Source: Cronobacter dublinensis subsp. dublinensis LMG 23823 (GTDB lineage: Bacteria > Pseudomonadota > Gammaproteobacteria > Enterobacterales > Enterobacteriaceae). From it: a stretch of 64,000 nt of DNA. This document shows positions 25,731-33,016 of this stretch, in pieces. The notes below the pieces were generated by a model, which saw only the letters and a program-made list of their open reading frames with translations, made no database searches and had not been told where the DNA came from. Numbering within the stretch: position 1 is the first letter of the stretch; every line of letters begins with the position of its first letter. A program made the translations under genes and the position numbers. Location: contig NZ_CP012266.1 of NCBI RefSeq assembly GCF_001277235.1, positions 2,232,001 through 2,296,000 on the forward strand, read 5' to 3'.

Positions 25731-26552
25731 ATGCGCAAAACCGTTTTCTTGTTACTGGGATCGCTATTATTACCTGCTTTTATTACGAACGCCGACGAGG
25801 GAGATGGCGTCGCTGACGCCGCCAGCGACGTACAAACCCTCTTTTTTGGCCATGACGATCGCACGCCCGTGCCGGATCCGGCCTCTTCCCCCTGGGACGC
25901 TATCGGCCAGCTCGAAACCGAGAGCGGCAATTTATGCACGGCCACGCTTATTTCCCCGCATCTGGCGCTGACCGCCGGACACTGCCTGCTCTCGCCGCCG
26001 GACGGCACGCCGGATCGCGCGGTGGCGCTGCGGTTTGTGTCGCAAAAAGGCAAGTGGCGCTACGAGATCCACAGCATTGAAGGGCGCGTCGCGCCGTCGC
26101 TCGGCCACAAGCTGAAAGCCGACGGCGAGGGCTGGATCGTACCGTCTTCCGCCGCGCCTGAAGATTTCGGGCTGATTATCCTGCGCAATCCGCCGTCGGG
26201 CCTGACGCCGCTGCCGCTGTTTGAGGGCGACCGCGCGGCGCTGAACCGCGCGCTGAAAGCCACGGGCCGGCGCGTCACGCAGTCGGGCTACCCGGAAGAT
26301 CATCTCGACGCGCTCTACAGCCATCAGGATTGCCTGATAACCGGTTGGGCGCAGCGTTCCGTGCTGGCGCACCAGTGCGACACGCTGCCGGGCGACAGCG
26401 GCTCGCCGCTGATGTTGCGCACCGACAGCGGCTGGCAGCTGATTGGCGTGCAGAGCTCCGCGCCTGCGGCCAAAGATCGCTGGCGCGCCGATAACCGGGC
26501 GATTTCGGTCACCGGCTTTCGCGAGCGGCTCGAAGCGCTGGCGGACGAATAA
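25731..26552 (+). CDS. ydgD: Secreted trypsin-like serine protease YdgD
   Basis: The 273-residue protein has a signal peptide and a chymotrypsin fold. The triad is visible: His in ALTAGHCLL, Asp in PEDFGLIIL, Ser in PGDSGSPLML. Cysteines flanking the His and the Ser (CTATL...GHC; C...QCDTLPGDSG) are placed for disulfides. It is collinear with E. coli YdgD, a predicted periplasmic peptidase of unknown substrate. RBS GAGAG. A bidirectional terminator follows. Confidence 0.92.
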   Translation: MRKTVFLLLGSLLLPAFITNADEGDGVADAASDVQTLFFGHDDRTPVPDPASSPWDAIGQLETESGNLCTATLISPHLALTAGHCLLSPPDGTPDRAVALRFVSQKGKWRYEIHSIEGRVAPSLGHKLKADGEGWIVPSSAAPEDFGLIILRNPPSGLTPLPLFEGDRAALNRALKATGRRVTQSGYPEDHLDALYSHQDCLITGWAQRSVLAHQCDTLPGDSGSPLMLRTDSGWQLIGVQSSAPAAKDRWRADNRAISVTGFRERLEALADE

Positions 26553-26554
26553 AA

Positions 26555-26580
26555 AAGGGGCGCTCAGCGCCCCTTCTCTT
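26555..26580. terminator. Bidirectional terminator between ydgD and mdtI
   Basis: GGGGCGC-TCA-GCGCCCC is flanked by A and T rich sequence on both sides. It serves ydgD on the plus strand and mdtJI on the minus strand. Confidence 0.88.
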
Positions 26581-26596
26581 GTTGCTTTTGCCCGCC

Positions 26597-26926
26597 TTAC
26601 GCCAGCTTGATAATCACCATCCCCACCAGCAGCAGCCCAAGCCCTGCCCAGCCTTTGCGGTTAAGACGCTGGCCGAACATTATCCAGCCCGCCGCCACCG
26701 TCGCCGCGATGCCGAAGCCGCCCCACAGCGCGTAGGCCACAGCGAGATCGATGCCCTTCACCGCCTGACCGAGGGCGCTGAAGGCCGCCAGCACCGCCAC
26801 CAGCGACGCGACGCCATAGACCGGACGGCGAAAACCGTCGGAAAACTTCAGCCAGATATTGGCGATAATTTCGAGGCCGATCGCCAGCAGCAGCCAGAGA
26901 ATATGCGCTAACTCAACCTGCGACAT
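26597..26926 (-). CDS. mdtI: Spermidine export SMR subunit MdtI
   Basis: The 109-residue four-helix protein matches E. coli MdtI (ELAHILWLLLAIGLEIIANI with the essential membrane Glu). MdtI and MdtJ act as a heterodimer that exports spermidine. Its start overlaps the mdtJ end by 14 bases, which indicates translational coupling. Confidence 0.94.
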   Translation of the reverse strand: MSQVELAHILWLLLAIGLEIIANIWLKFSDGFRRPVYGVASLVAVLAAFSALGQAVKGIDLAVAYALWGGFGIAATVAAGWIMFGQRLNRKGWAGLGLLLVGMVIIKLA

Positions 26927-27272
26927 GGCGCACCTCCGTTTTACGCGTCTGCGTCTGGGTACCGGTTTTAATCAGCAGAATGCCTGCGATTAACACCAGC
27001 AGACCCAACCCTTTTTGCAGCGTCAGCGTTTCGTTAAACAGCACGACGCTAAAAAGCGTAATTAGGACGATCCCAACACCTTCCCACAGGGCATACGCCA
27101 CACCGAGCGCGATACGCTTAACCGAGAAAGAAAGAAAAATATACGAAAGGGAAATCATCACCAGCATTAAAATAAATCCGGCGTGGCCGCCGCCCACGCT
27201 TGCCCATTTTAATGACAGCGTTCCGGTAATTTCGGCGATAATCGCCAGTACTAATAAAATCCAGTAAAACAT
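26913..27272 (-). CDS. mdtJ: Spermidine export SMR subunit MdtJ
   Basis: The 119-residue four-helix SMR protein matches E. coli MdtJ (MFYWILLVLAIIAEITGTLS with the conserved Glu14). With MdtI it lowers toxic spermidine levels, complementing the SpeG acetyltransferase encoded at 8.5 kb. A GAGAG RBS precedes it. The 5' leader holds a 34-codon upstream ORF, which is the probable spermidine-sensing element. Confidence 0.94.
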   Translation of the reverse strand: MFYWILLVLAIIAEITGTLSLKWASVGGGHAGFILMLVMISLSYIFLSFSVKRIALGVAYALWEGVGIVLITLFSVVLFNETLTLQKGLGLLVLIAGILLIKTGTQTQTRKTEVRHVAG

Positions 27273-27399
27273 GGTCTCTCTCCTGCCTGAGAAAAATACA
27301 CAGGCCTGTCAGATGCCGCGACGTGACGCGTCATAAGAAATGATTAAATAGCCACAGGCGTACAGTGAATGCCTGAAGAAATAAAAAGAGAGAACCTGA

Positions 27400-27504
27400 C
27401 TACAGCGCGTTGCGCCAGTGCTGTTCGCCGCAGGAAAAGACGGCAGAGGATGGTGTGGAAAAAGCGTAAAACGGTGAAATAAAGCGACTGAACTGGTTGT
27501 CCAT
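27400..27504 (-). CDS. mdtU: Putative upstream ORF mdtU in the mdtJI leader
   Basis: A 34-codon ORF starts MDNQFSRFISPFYAF and ends HWRNAL, 127 bases before the mdtJ ATG on the same strand. A second in-frame ATG lies two codons upstream (27510). A GGA sits 8 bases before that ATG. As I recall, E. coli mdtJI is preceded by a 34-codon uORF, mdtU, whose translation confers spermidine induction; length and place agree, and the aromatic/basic C-terminus resembles other polyamine-sensing arrest peptides. I did not compare sequences. Confidence 0.55.
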   Translation of the reverse strand: MDNQFSRFISPFYAFSTPSSAVFSCGEQHWRNAL

Positions 27505-27776
27505 AATCATTCAATTTATCCGCGGTCTTGCTTCTCGTCGTTGCGGAAAAAAATTGTCCTCGGTAGTCAAACACGGCTGAATTAAACCATGCCGTCAGGC
27601 TTTTCTCAACTCGTTTACACTACTTTACGGCACCGTTTACTTTTTATTGAGCCCAAAACAGCAGCTTATTTTTTAAAGCGCGATTATTTACGCGTGCCCG
27701 GCGATTAAATAATCATAGGCGAATAGCCATCCGGCCAGTATGATAAATTTCTACATTATTTTAACAGGGAAGAATT

Positions 27777-28187
27777 ATGGCAACGCAACACGACCTGCAA
27801 CAGAAATATCCCGGCGCGCGCGCCTGGGGCTTTGGCGATTCACCGCGCATGGCGGACGAACTGGGCGCGCTGGTGGCAAGCGGCGCTAAGCGCGCGACCT
27901 GTGGCGATTACCACGCCTGGCGTCAGGACGCCGAGCCAACCCTGCCGGGGGATTACCATATCATCCTCAACGGCGCGGGCGAGCCGTTGTGCGTGATCCG
28001 CACCCATACGCTGCGGATGGTCGCGTTTTGCGACGTGACCGACACGCTGGCGGCGCTGGAAGGCGAAGGCGATTTAAGCCTGGAATACTGGCGCAATGAG
28101 CATGAAGCGTTTTTCACCCGCGCGGGCTGTTTTGCGCCAGACATGCTGCTGATGTTTGAAGAGTTCGCCCTGGTGGAGCGCTGCTGA
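27777..28187 (+). CDS. ASCH-domain protein
   Basis: The 136-residue protein has the ASCH fold, a small beta-barrel related to PUA domains that binds RNA or modified nucleosides. Visible features are the N-terminal AWGFGDSPRMADELGALVASG and KRATCGDYHAWR (the family's G-x-K-x-A-T segment), then PGDYHIILNGAGEPLCVIRT. It is close to uncharacterised ASCH proteins of other enterics, not to YqfB by length. AGGGAAG lies 6-8 bases before the ATG. It sits alone at the junction of two synteny blocks. Role unknown. Confidence 0.8.
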   Translation: MATQHDLQQKYPGARAWGFGDSPRMADELGALVASGAKRATCGDYHAWRQDAEPTLPGDYHIILNGAGEPLCVIRTHTLRMVAFCDVTDTLAALEGEGDLSLEYWRNEHEAFFTRAGCFAPDMLLMFEEFALVERC

Positions 28188-28245
28188 ACACGCCTGCTTT
28201 TTTGCGCGAAAGCCGCATTAAGCGCCGCAACAGAGGTTAACGGGA

Positions 28246-28266
28246 GGCGCGCTTGCGCCCTTCTCC
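28246..28266 (+). terminator. Weak terminator after the ASCH gene
   Basis: GGCGC-GCTT-GCGCC is followed by CTTCTCC. The short stem and interrupted T run make this a low-confidence call. Confidence 0.35.
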
Positions 28267-28297
28267 TGCGTCGTCCGTCCACCGGCGACCACGCGGA

Positions 28298-29566
28298 TCA
28301 CCACACGCTCGCGCGCGGCAGCTCACTGAAACGCGTGGTATAGCCGGGCGAGAGAAACTCACGCTTCATGGCCCAGGGTTTGACGATGCCCTGGCCTGCG
28401 AACCAGAGTTTGCCTTTGCCGGAGCGATTATATTCATCCAGCAGATGCATCAGCGGCGCGCTGTTGGCCTGCGGCAGATGGTCATCAAAGAGATTCAGCT
28501 GCGCCACGCCCTGGCTGAAAAAATCCCCCAGCATGACGCCCGCCTTGATATAGCGATAGCCTTCGCGCCAGATGGCGTCCAGCGCGCTCACCGCCAGCCG
28601 GACGATGTCGCGGGTGTCGTTGGTGGGCGTCAGCGCCTGGCCGAGCGCCTGATTGCTGTAGCGCGCCTGCGGATCGTCATGCGGGCTGGTGCGGATAAAC
28701 ACGGCCACCTGGCGGCAGAACTGATGCTCCTGACGTAGTTTCTCCGCCGCGCGCTCAGCCCAGGCGCAGACCGCCTGGCGCATATCCTGGTAGTCGGTCA
28801 CGCGGTAGCCGAACGAGCGGCTGCACACAATCTGCTGCTTCGGCGCGACAAACTCATCCAGCGCCAGGCACGGCTCGCCGCGCAGCTCGCGCACGGTGCG
28901 CTCCAGCACCACGTTGAAGTTTTTGCGGATAACCCAGGCCGGGCTGTTGGCGAGATCGAACGCGGTTTCAATGCCCATCACGTTGAGCTTTTTGCTAAGC
29001 CTGCGCCCGACGCCCCATACGTCTTCCACCTTAAAATGCGCCAGCGCCCGGCGCAGCCGGGCCGGATCGGAGAGATCGACCACCGCGCCGGACTTCGGCC
29101 ATTTTTTAGTCGCGAGATTGGCAAGCTTGGCGAGCGTCTTCGTGGGCGCGATGCCGACGCCCACCGGCAGATGGGTTTCACGCCAGAGTCTGTCGTGAAT
29201 TTCCTGCCCAAACGCCGGCAGCGCCACCACGTTACTGACGCCGCGCAGATCGACAAACGCTTCGTCGATCGAGTAGATCTCCACCTGCGGCGCCATCTCT
29301 TCGAGAATATCCATCACGCGCTTGCTCATATCGGCATAGAAGGCGTAGTTAGAGCTGAAGACCGTCACCCGGTGGCGCTCAAACAGCGCGCGCTGCTTAA
29401 AATAGGGCTCCGCCATGGTGATGCCGAGCGCTTTCGCCTGGCGGCTGCGGGCGATGACGCAGCCGTCGTTATTGCTCAGCACCACGACAGGCTTATCCCG
29501 GAGATCGGGGCGAAACACCGTCTCGCAGGAGGCATAAAAGCTGTTGACGTCGACCAGCGCGTACAT
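28298..29566 (-). CDS. umuC: DNA polymerase V catalytic subunit UmuC
   Basis: The 422-residue Y-family polymerase has the palm motifs ALVDVNSFYASCE (first catalytic Asp) and EIYSIDEAFVDL (SIDEAF), a helix-hairpin-helix region near VEDVWGVGRRLSKKL, and a little-finger domain. The C-terminal part contains AQLNLFDD, a fit to the beta-clamp binding motif (QLNLF). With UmuD'2 it performs error-prone translesion synthesis. It starts one base after the umuD stop and is under LexA control. Confidence 0.95.
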   Translation of the reverse strand: MYALVDVNSFYASCETVFRPDLRDKPVVVLSNNDGCVIARSRQAKALGITMAEPYFKQRALFERHRVTVFSSNYAFYADMSKRVMDILEEMAPQVEIYSIDEAFVDLRGVSNVVALPAFGQEIHDRLWRETHLPVGVGIAPTKTLAKLANLATKKWPKSGAVVDLSDPARLRRALAHFKVEDVWGVGRRLSKKLNVMGIETAFDLANSPAWVIRKNFNVVLERTVRELRGEPCLALDEFVAPKQQIVCSRSFGYRVTDYQDMRQAVCAWAERAAEKLRQEHQFCRQVAVFIRTSPHDDPQARYSNQALGQALTPTNDTRDIVRLAVSALDAIWREGYRYIKAGVMLGDFFSQGVAQLNLFDDHLPQANSAPLMHLLDEYNRSGKGKLWFAGQGIVKPWAMKREFLSPGYTTRFSELPRASVW

Positions 29567-29567
29567 G

Positions 29568-29987
29568 TCAGCGCCTCTGCTTCAGCACCCAGGTCACCAC
29601 GCCGAAAATCACCACGTCGGCGTCGCCTGCAAGGTTTATCGGCGCGAAATCCGGGTTCATCGGCACCAGCTGCGCCACCGGGCGCAGGCGCAGGGTTTTC
29701 ACCGTGAACTCCCCTTCCAGCGCCGCAACGACGATATCGCCCTCCTGCGGCTTCAGGGCGCTGTCCACCACCAGCAGATCGCCGTCATCGATCCCGGCGC
29801 CGTTCATCGACTCGCCGGACGCCCGCAGAAAATAGGTCGCGTTCGGATGCACGATGCAGTGCGCATCCAGGCTCACGCGCTTTTCAACGTAATCCTGCGC
29901 GGGCGACGGAAAACCGCAGGCCACTTTCTCAAGAAACAGCGGCAGCCCTTCGGCATCAGGCTGTGATAAGAGACGCATCATTAACAT
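29568..29987 (-). CDS. umuD: Pol V accessory subunit UmuD, LexA-like autoprotease
   Basis: With the ATG at 29987 (GGAG 6 bases upstream) the protein is 139 residues, as in E. coli, and the key residues fall at the E. coli numbers: cleavage site Cys24-Gly25, catalytic Ser60 (ASGESM) and Lys97 (EFTVK). RecA-stimulated self-cleavage gives UmuD', the form in Pol V. Longer starts at 29999 and 30017 lack an RBS and crowd the LexA box. Confidence 0.96.
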   Translation of the reverse strand: MLMMRLLSQPDAEGLPLFLEKVACGFPSPAQDYVEKRVSLDAHCIVHPNATYFLRASGESMNGAGIDDGDLLVVDSALKPQEGDIVVAALEGEFTVKTLRLRPVAQLVPMNPDFAPINLAGDADVVIFGVVTWVLKQRR

Positions 29988-30018
29988 GGCGTGCTCCATC
30001 CGTTTATTATTTATCATT

Positions 30019-30038
30019 TACTGTGTTTATATACAGTA
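30019..30038 (-). promoter_or_regulatory. LexA (SOS) box of umuDC
   Basis: TACTGTGTTTATATACAGTA fits the SOS consensus TACTG(TA)5CAGTA with intact CTG/CAG arms, 31 bases upstream of the umuD ATG. Confidence 0.95.
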
Positions 30039-30147
30039 GTTTGAATTGCGGTATTCTGACAACCCTATTTTTAAGCGAAGCGGCGTAATTGCCTGGAGAA
30101 CGGCCAGTTTTTGCGGGTTTCATCAGCATGTGCGGAATTTGGGACAT

Positions 30148-30175
30148 AAAAAAAGCCAGAGCGCAGGCTCTGGCT
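30148..30175 (-). terminator. Terminator of rlhA
   Basis: AGCCAGAGC-GCAG-GCTCTGGCT with a T run on the minus strand, 16 bases past the rlhA stop. Confidence 0.9.
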
Positions 30176-30190
30176 TGTCGGTCAGGCGGC

Positions 30191-32155
30191 TCAGGCGCCC
30201 TTGCGTTTCGGCAGGGTTTTCAGCAGATCTTCCGGGCTGATGGAAGCCACCACGCTGCCGGGGTGCGGCATTTTCAGAATGTGGTTTTTGATTTTGCCGA
30301 CCACGTGCATTTCGCAGGGTTTGCAGTCAAAGCGCAGCGTCAGCACTTCGTCGCCGTGCACCAGCTGCATCGGCGTCGCCTTCCAGCTCTTGATGTTGCC
30401 CTTCGCCTGTTTCGGGCAGAGGTTAAAGGCGAAACGCAGGCAGTGCTTGGTGATCATCACCGGCACGTCGCCTTTTTCTTCATGCGCTTCATAGGCCGCG
30501 TCAATCAGCTGCACGCCATAGCGTTGGTAAAATTCACGCGCTTTATGGTTATAGACGTTCGCGAGGAAGCTCAGGTGCGTTTCCGGGTAGACCGGCGGCG
30601 GCACGGAGACCGGCTTGCGCACGCCGCGCTGGTAACTGGCGAGACGCGCAGCGTCCAGCGCCTCGATGGCTTCGCGGCGGAACGCGTTGAGCTGGCCGTT
30701 CGGCACGAACAGCGCGCCCGGCAGCGTAATCTGCACGTCGCGGGCGAAATAGATAGTCTGCCCCAGTTTCGCCAGGCCCTCTTTCAGGCTGGTCAGCGCT
30801 TTTTCCGGGTTGTTGGCCTCGTCGAACTGCCCGTCCAGCGTGTGCGTCACACTGACGCCATCTTCGCTGGTTAAGGTCAGTATCAGCTGTTCCTGCCAGC
30901 CGCCGAGCTCGATATCCACCGCCACGCGGCGTTCGCTGGAGGTTTTCAGCAGCGCCTGCTGCCAGTTGTGATCGAGGTTGCGGTTAAGCGTATGACGCGG
31001 GCGCAGGGTTTTCAGCGCCGACGGCATCTCGTTCGGGAAAACGCGGTAGCGGTTTTCGCCGGTTTTTTCCGCCACGTTAACGCGAAAACCCACGACTTCA
31101 CGTTTGATCATGACGTTCAGCCCGTCGCCGTTCGCGAGCGGCTCGGTCGCATCAACATCCAGATAATCTTTCCCGACGCTCAGCACTTCGCCAACCGGCA
31201 GGCCGACAAACGTCGGCGTATCAAACGCGCCGATATCCATTTTACGGGCGTTCACGAAGTAATCGGTACTGCCGCGGTGGAAGGTTTTCTCGGTGGACGG
31301 CACGAAATAGTGCGCCGTGTTGCCAGCGGAAGATCGCGCGAGGTCGCCGCGATCCTCAATAATCGCATCCAGCATCTGACGATAGTGCGCCGTGATGTTT
31401 TTCACGTAGCTCATGTCTTTGTAGCGCCCTTCAATTTTGAAGGAACGCACGCCTGCGTCGATAAGCGCCGCCAGGTTGGCGGTCTGATCGTTGTCTTTCA
31501 TCGACAGCAGGTGTTTTTCGTAGGCTACCACGCGGCCCTGATCGTCTTTCAGGGTGTACGGCAGACGGCAGGCCTGCGAGCAGTCGCCGCGGTTGGCGCT
31601 GCGCCCCGTCTGGGCGTGGGAGATATAACACTGGCCCGAATAGGCCACGCAGAGCGCGCCGTGAATAAAGAATTCAATGGTGGCGTCGGTGCTGTCATGA
31701 ATGGCGCGGATCTGATTGAGATTCAGCTCGCGCGCCAGCACGATTTGTGAGAAACCGGCGTCGGAGAGGAACTTCGCTTTCTCGACGCTGCGGATATCGC
31801 ACTGGGTGCTGGCGTGCAGTTCGATGGGCGGAATATCCAGCTCCATGATCCCCATGTCCTGCACGATCAGGGCGTCAACGCCCGCGTCGTAAAACTGGCC
31901 GATAAGCTTGCGGGCCGGTTCCAGCTCGTCGTCGTGCAGAATGGTGTTGAGCGTGACAAACACTTTCGCGCCGAAGCGATGGGCGAACGGCACCAGGTCT
32001 GCGATGTCCTGGAGGCTGTTGCTGGCGTTGTGGCGGGCACCGAAGCCGGGGCCGCCGATATAGACTGCATCTGCGCCGTGCAGAATGGCTTCGCGGGCGA
32101 TAGCGGTATCGCGGGCGGGGCTGAGCAGTTCAAGGTGATGCGATTGCAGGCGCAT
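30191..32155 (-). CDS. rlhA: 23S rRNA C2501 hydroxylation protein RlhA (YdcP, peptidase U32)
   Basis: The 654-residue U32-family protein matches E. coli RlhA. It begins HHLELLSPARDTAIAREAIL and holds the U32 signature region EFFIHGALCVAYSGQCYIS with conserved cysteines, then GDCSQACRLPY; further cysteines near the C-terminus (KHCLRFAFNLCP, CKPCEMH) complete a likely Fe-S or metal set. RlhA is required for 5-hydroxycytidine at 23S rRNA position 2501, with prephenate and iron dependence reported in E. coli. It was once annotated as a collagenase-like protease. Confidence 0.95.
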   Translation of the reverse strand: MRLQSHHLELLSPARDTAIAREAILHGADAVYIGGPGFGARHNASNSLQDIADLVPFAHRFGAKVFVTLNTILHDDELEPARKLIGQFYDAGVDALIVQDMGIMELDIPPIELHASTQCDIRSVEKAKFLSDAGFSQIVLARELNLNQIRAIHDSTDATIEFFIHGALCVAYSGQCYISHAQTGRSANRGDCSQACRLPYTLKDDQGRVVAYEKHLLSMKDNDQTANLAALIDAGVRSFKIEGRYKDMSYVKNITAHYRQMLDAIIEDRGDLARSSAGNTAHYFVPSTEKTFHRGSTDYFVNARKMDIGAFDTPTFVGLPVGEVLSVGKDYLDVDATEPLANGDGLNVMIKREVVGFRVNVAEKTGENRYRVFPNEMPSALKTLRPRHTLNRNLDHNWQQALLKTSSERRVAVDIELGGWQEQLILTLTSEDGVSVTHTLDGQFDEANNPEKALTSLKEGLAKLGQTIYFARDVQITLPGALFVPNGQLNAFRREAIEALDAARLASYQRGVRKPVSVPPPVYPETHLSFLANVYNHKAREFYQRYGVQLIDAAYEAHEEKGDVPVMITKHCLRFAFNLCPKQAKGNIKSWKATPMQLVHGDEVLTLRFDCKPCEMHVVGKIKNHILKMPHPGSVVASISPEDLLKTLPKRKGA

Positions 32156-32306
32156 AATTCGTCGTTATCCGTTATTTGAAAGGCGGCTATTGTAGTCACA
32201 TTCGGGGCGTACGGAAACTGTTTCACGGCGCCTCGCGGCGGTTTGCCGTTCTGCGGGAAAGTATTGCACAAAGGTTTCGTTCGCGCGGCGCGCGGGACGC
32301 GATACG

Positions 32307-32393
32307 CTGAGGCGGTATTCCTGACTTATCACCTCAGTTTCATCGTGTCGTTGTAGATTGTCGTTAGCCGCAAGCTCGCTTGCGGTTTTTTTT
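32307..32393 (+). ncRNA. Candidate small RNA between rlhA and sutR
   Basis: Both flanking genes are on the minus strand, yet a strong plus-strand terminator ends here: CCGCAAG-CTCG-CTTGCGG plus eight T (32368-32393). Upstream, CTGAGG (32307-32312) pairs with CCTCAG (32332-32337) as a second stem-loop. The 5' end is a guess because no convincing promoter is visible. The run of T touches the sutR stop codon, so the transcript would be antisense to the sutR mRNA 3' end. Confidence 0.4.
32368..32393 (+). terminator. Plus-strand intrinsic terminator without an upstream gene
   Basis: A perfect 7-bp stem (CCGCAAG/CTTGCGG) with a CTCG loop and eight consecutive T. On the minus strand no T run follows the hairpin, so it cannot end sutR. 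Confidence 0.85.
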
Positions 32394-32922
32394 ATGCCGC
32401 CGGGTAGTGGATGAGCGAATGAAAACGCACCGGCAGCGGCGTGGCGTTGCGATACGCGTGCGGCTGGTCGCCCGCAAATTTCAGGCCGTCGCCGGGGCCG
32501 AGTCGCCGCCAGACGCCTGCCGTTTGCAACTCAAGCTCGCCTTCTATCACCACCACATGCTCCGTCACGCCTTTCTCGTGCGGCGTGGAGTCGCTCTGCG
32601 CGCCGGGCGCGAGCGTGACGGCGAGCATATCGAAGCGCAGCTGTTCATCCCACGGAAAAACAGGCTCCACGAGCATCGCCTGCTGGGCGTCAAACACCAC
32701 ACGCCCGCTCATCGCCGGCGGCGTGATAAACGCCGAAAACGGCACATTGAAGCCGGTGGCGATTTTCCAGAGCGTCGCCACCGTCGGGCTCGATTCGTTG
32801 CGTTCTATCTGGCCGAGCATCGCTTTCGACACGCCGGTCATTGCGGCGGCCTGCGTCAGGCTCCAGTTTTTCTGCTGGCGCAGCGCTTTCAGCGTCTGCG
32901 CGAGATGGGCGGTGATATCCAT
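32392..32922 (-). CDS. sutR: XRE-cupin regulator SutR (YdcN)
   Basis: The 176-residue protein combines an XRE helix-turn-helix (LTQAAAMTGVSKAMLGQIER, about residues 21-40) with a C-terminal cupin barrel (HEKGVTEHVVVIEGELEL, DQPHAYRN). It matches E. coli SutR, reported to regulate sulfur-utilisation genes. The ATG at 32922 has a perfect AAGGAG 5 bases upstream; a longer frame to 32973 overlaps the operator region. It is divergent from ydcO, with tandem palindromes between the two genes. Confidence 0.92.
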   Translation of the reverse strand: MDITAHLAQTLKALRQQKNWSLTQAAAMTGVSKAMLGQIERNESSPTVATLWKIATGFNVPFSAFITPPAMSGRVVFDAQQAMLVEPVFPWDEQLRFDMLAVTLAPGAQSDSTPHEKGVTEHVVVIEGELELQTAGVWRRLGPGDGLKFAGDQPHAYRNATPLPVRFHSLIHYPAA

Positions 32923-32957
32923 GCGTTCTCCTTTGCTGGCGGCCAGTATAGCGCCTT

Positions 32958-33004
32958 GTGCGTTATAGCGCACGATGGTAGAGTCGCTGGACGTTATAAC
33001 GCAC
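32958..33004. promoter_or_regulatory. Tandem palindromes between sutR and ydcO
   Basis: GTGCGTTATAGCGCAC (32958-32973) and GGACGTTATAACGCAC (32989-33004) share CGTTATARCGCAC and lie 31 bases apart centre to centre, about three helical turns. They are the obvious candidates for SutR binding and control of both genes. Confidence 0.7.
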
Positions 33005-33016
33005 AGCGGAGTTTGT

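Noticed and set aside
27344..27574. A 76-codon GTG-start frame upstream of mdtJ
   Set aside because: No RBS and no recognisable features; the 34-codon frame in another phase at the same place fits the known biology better.
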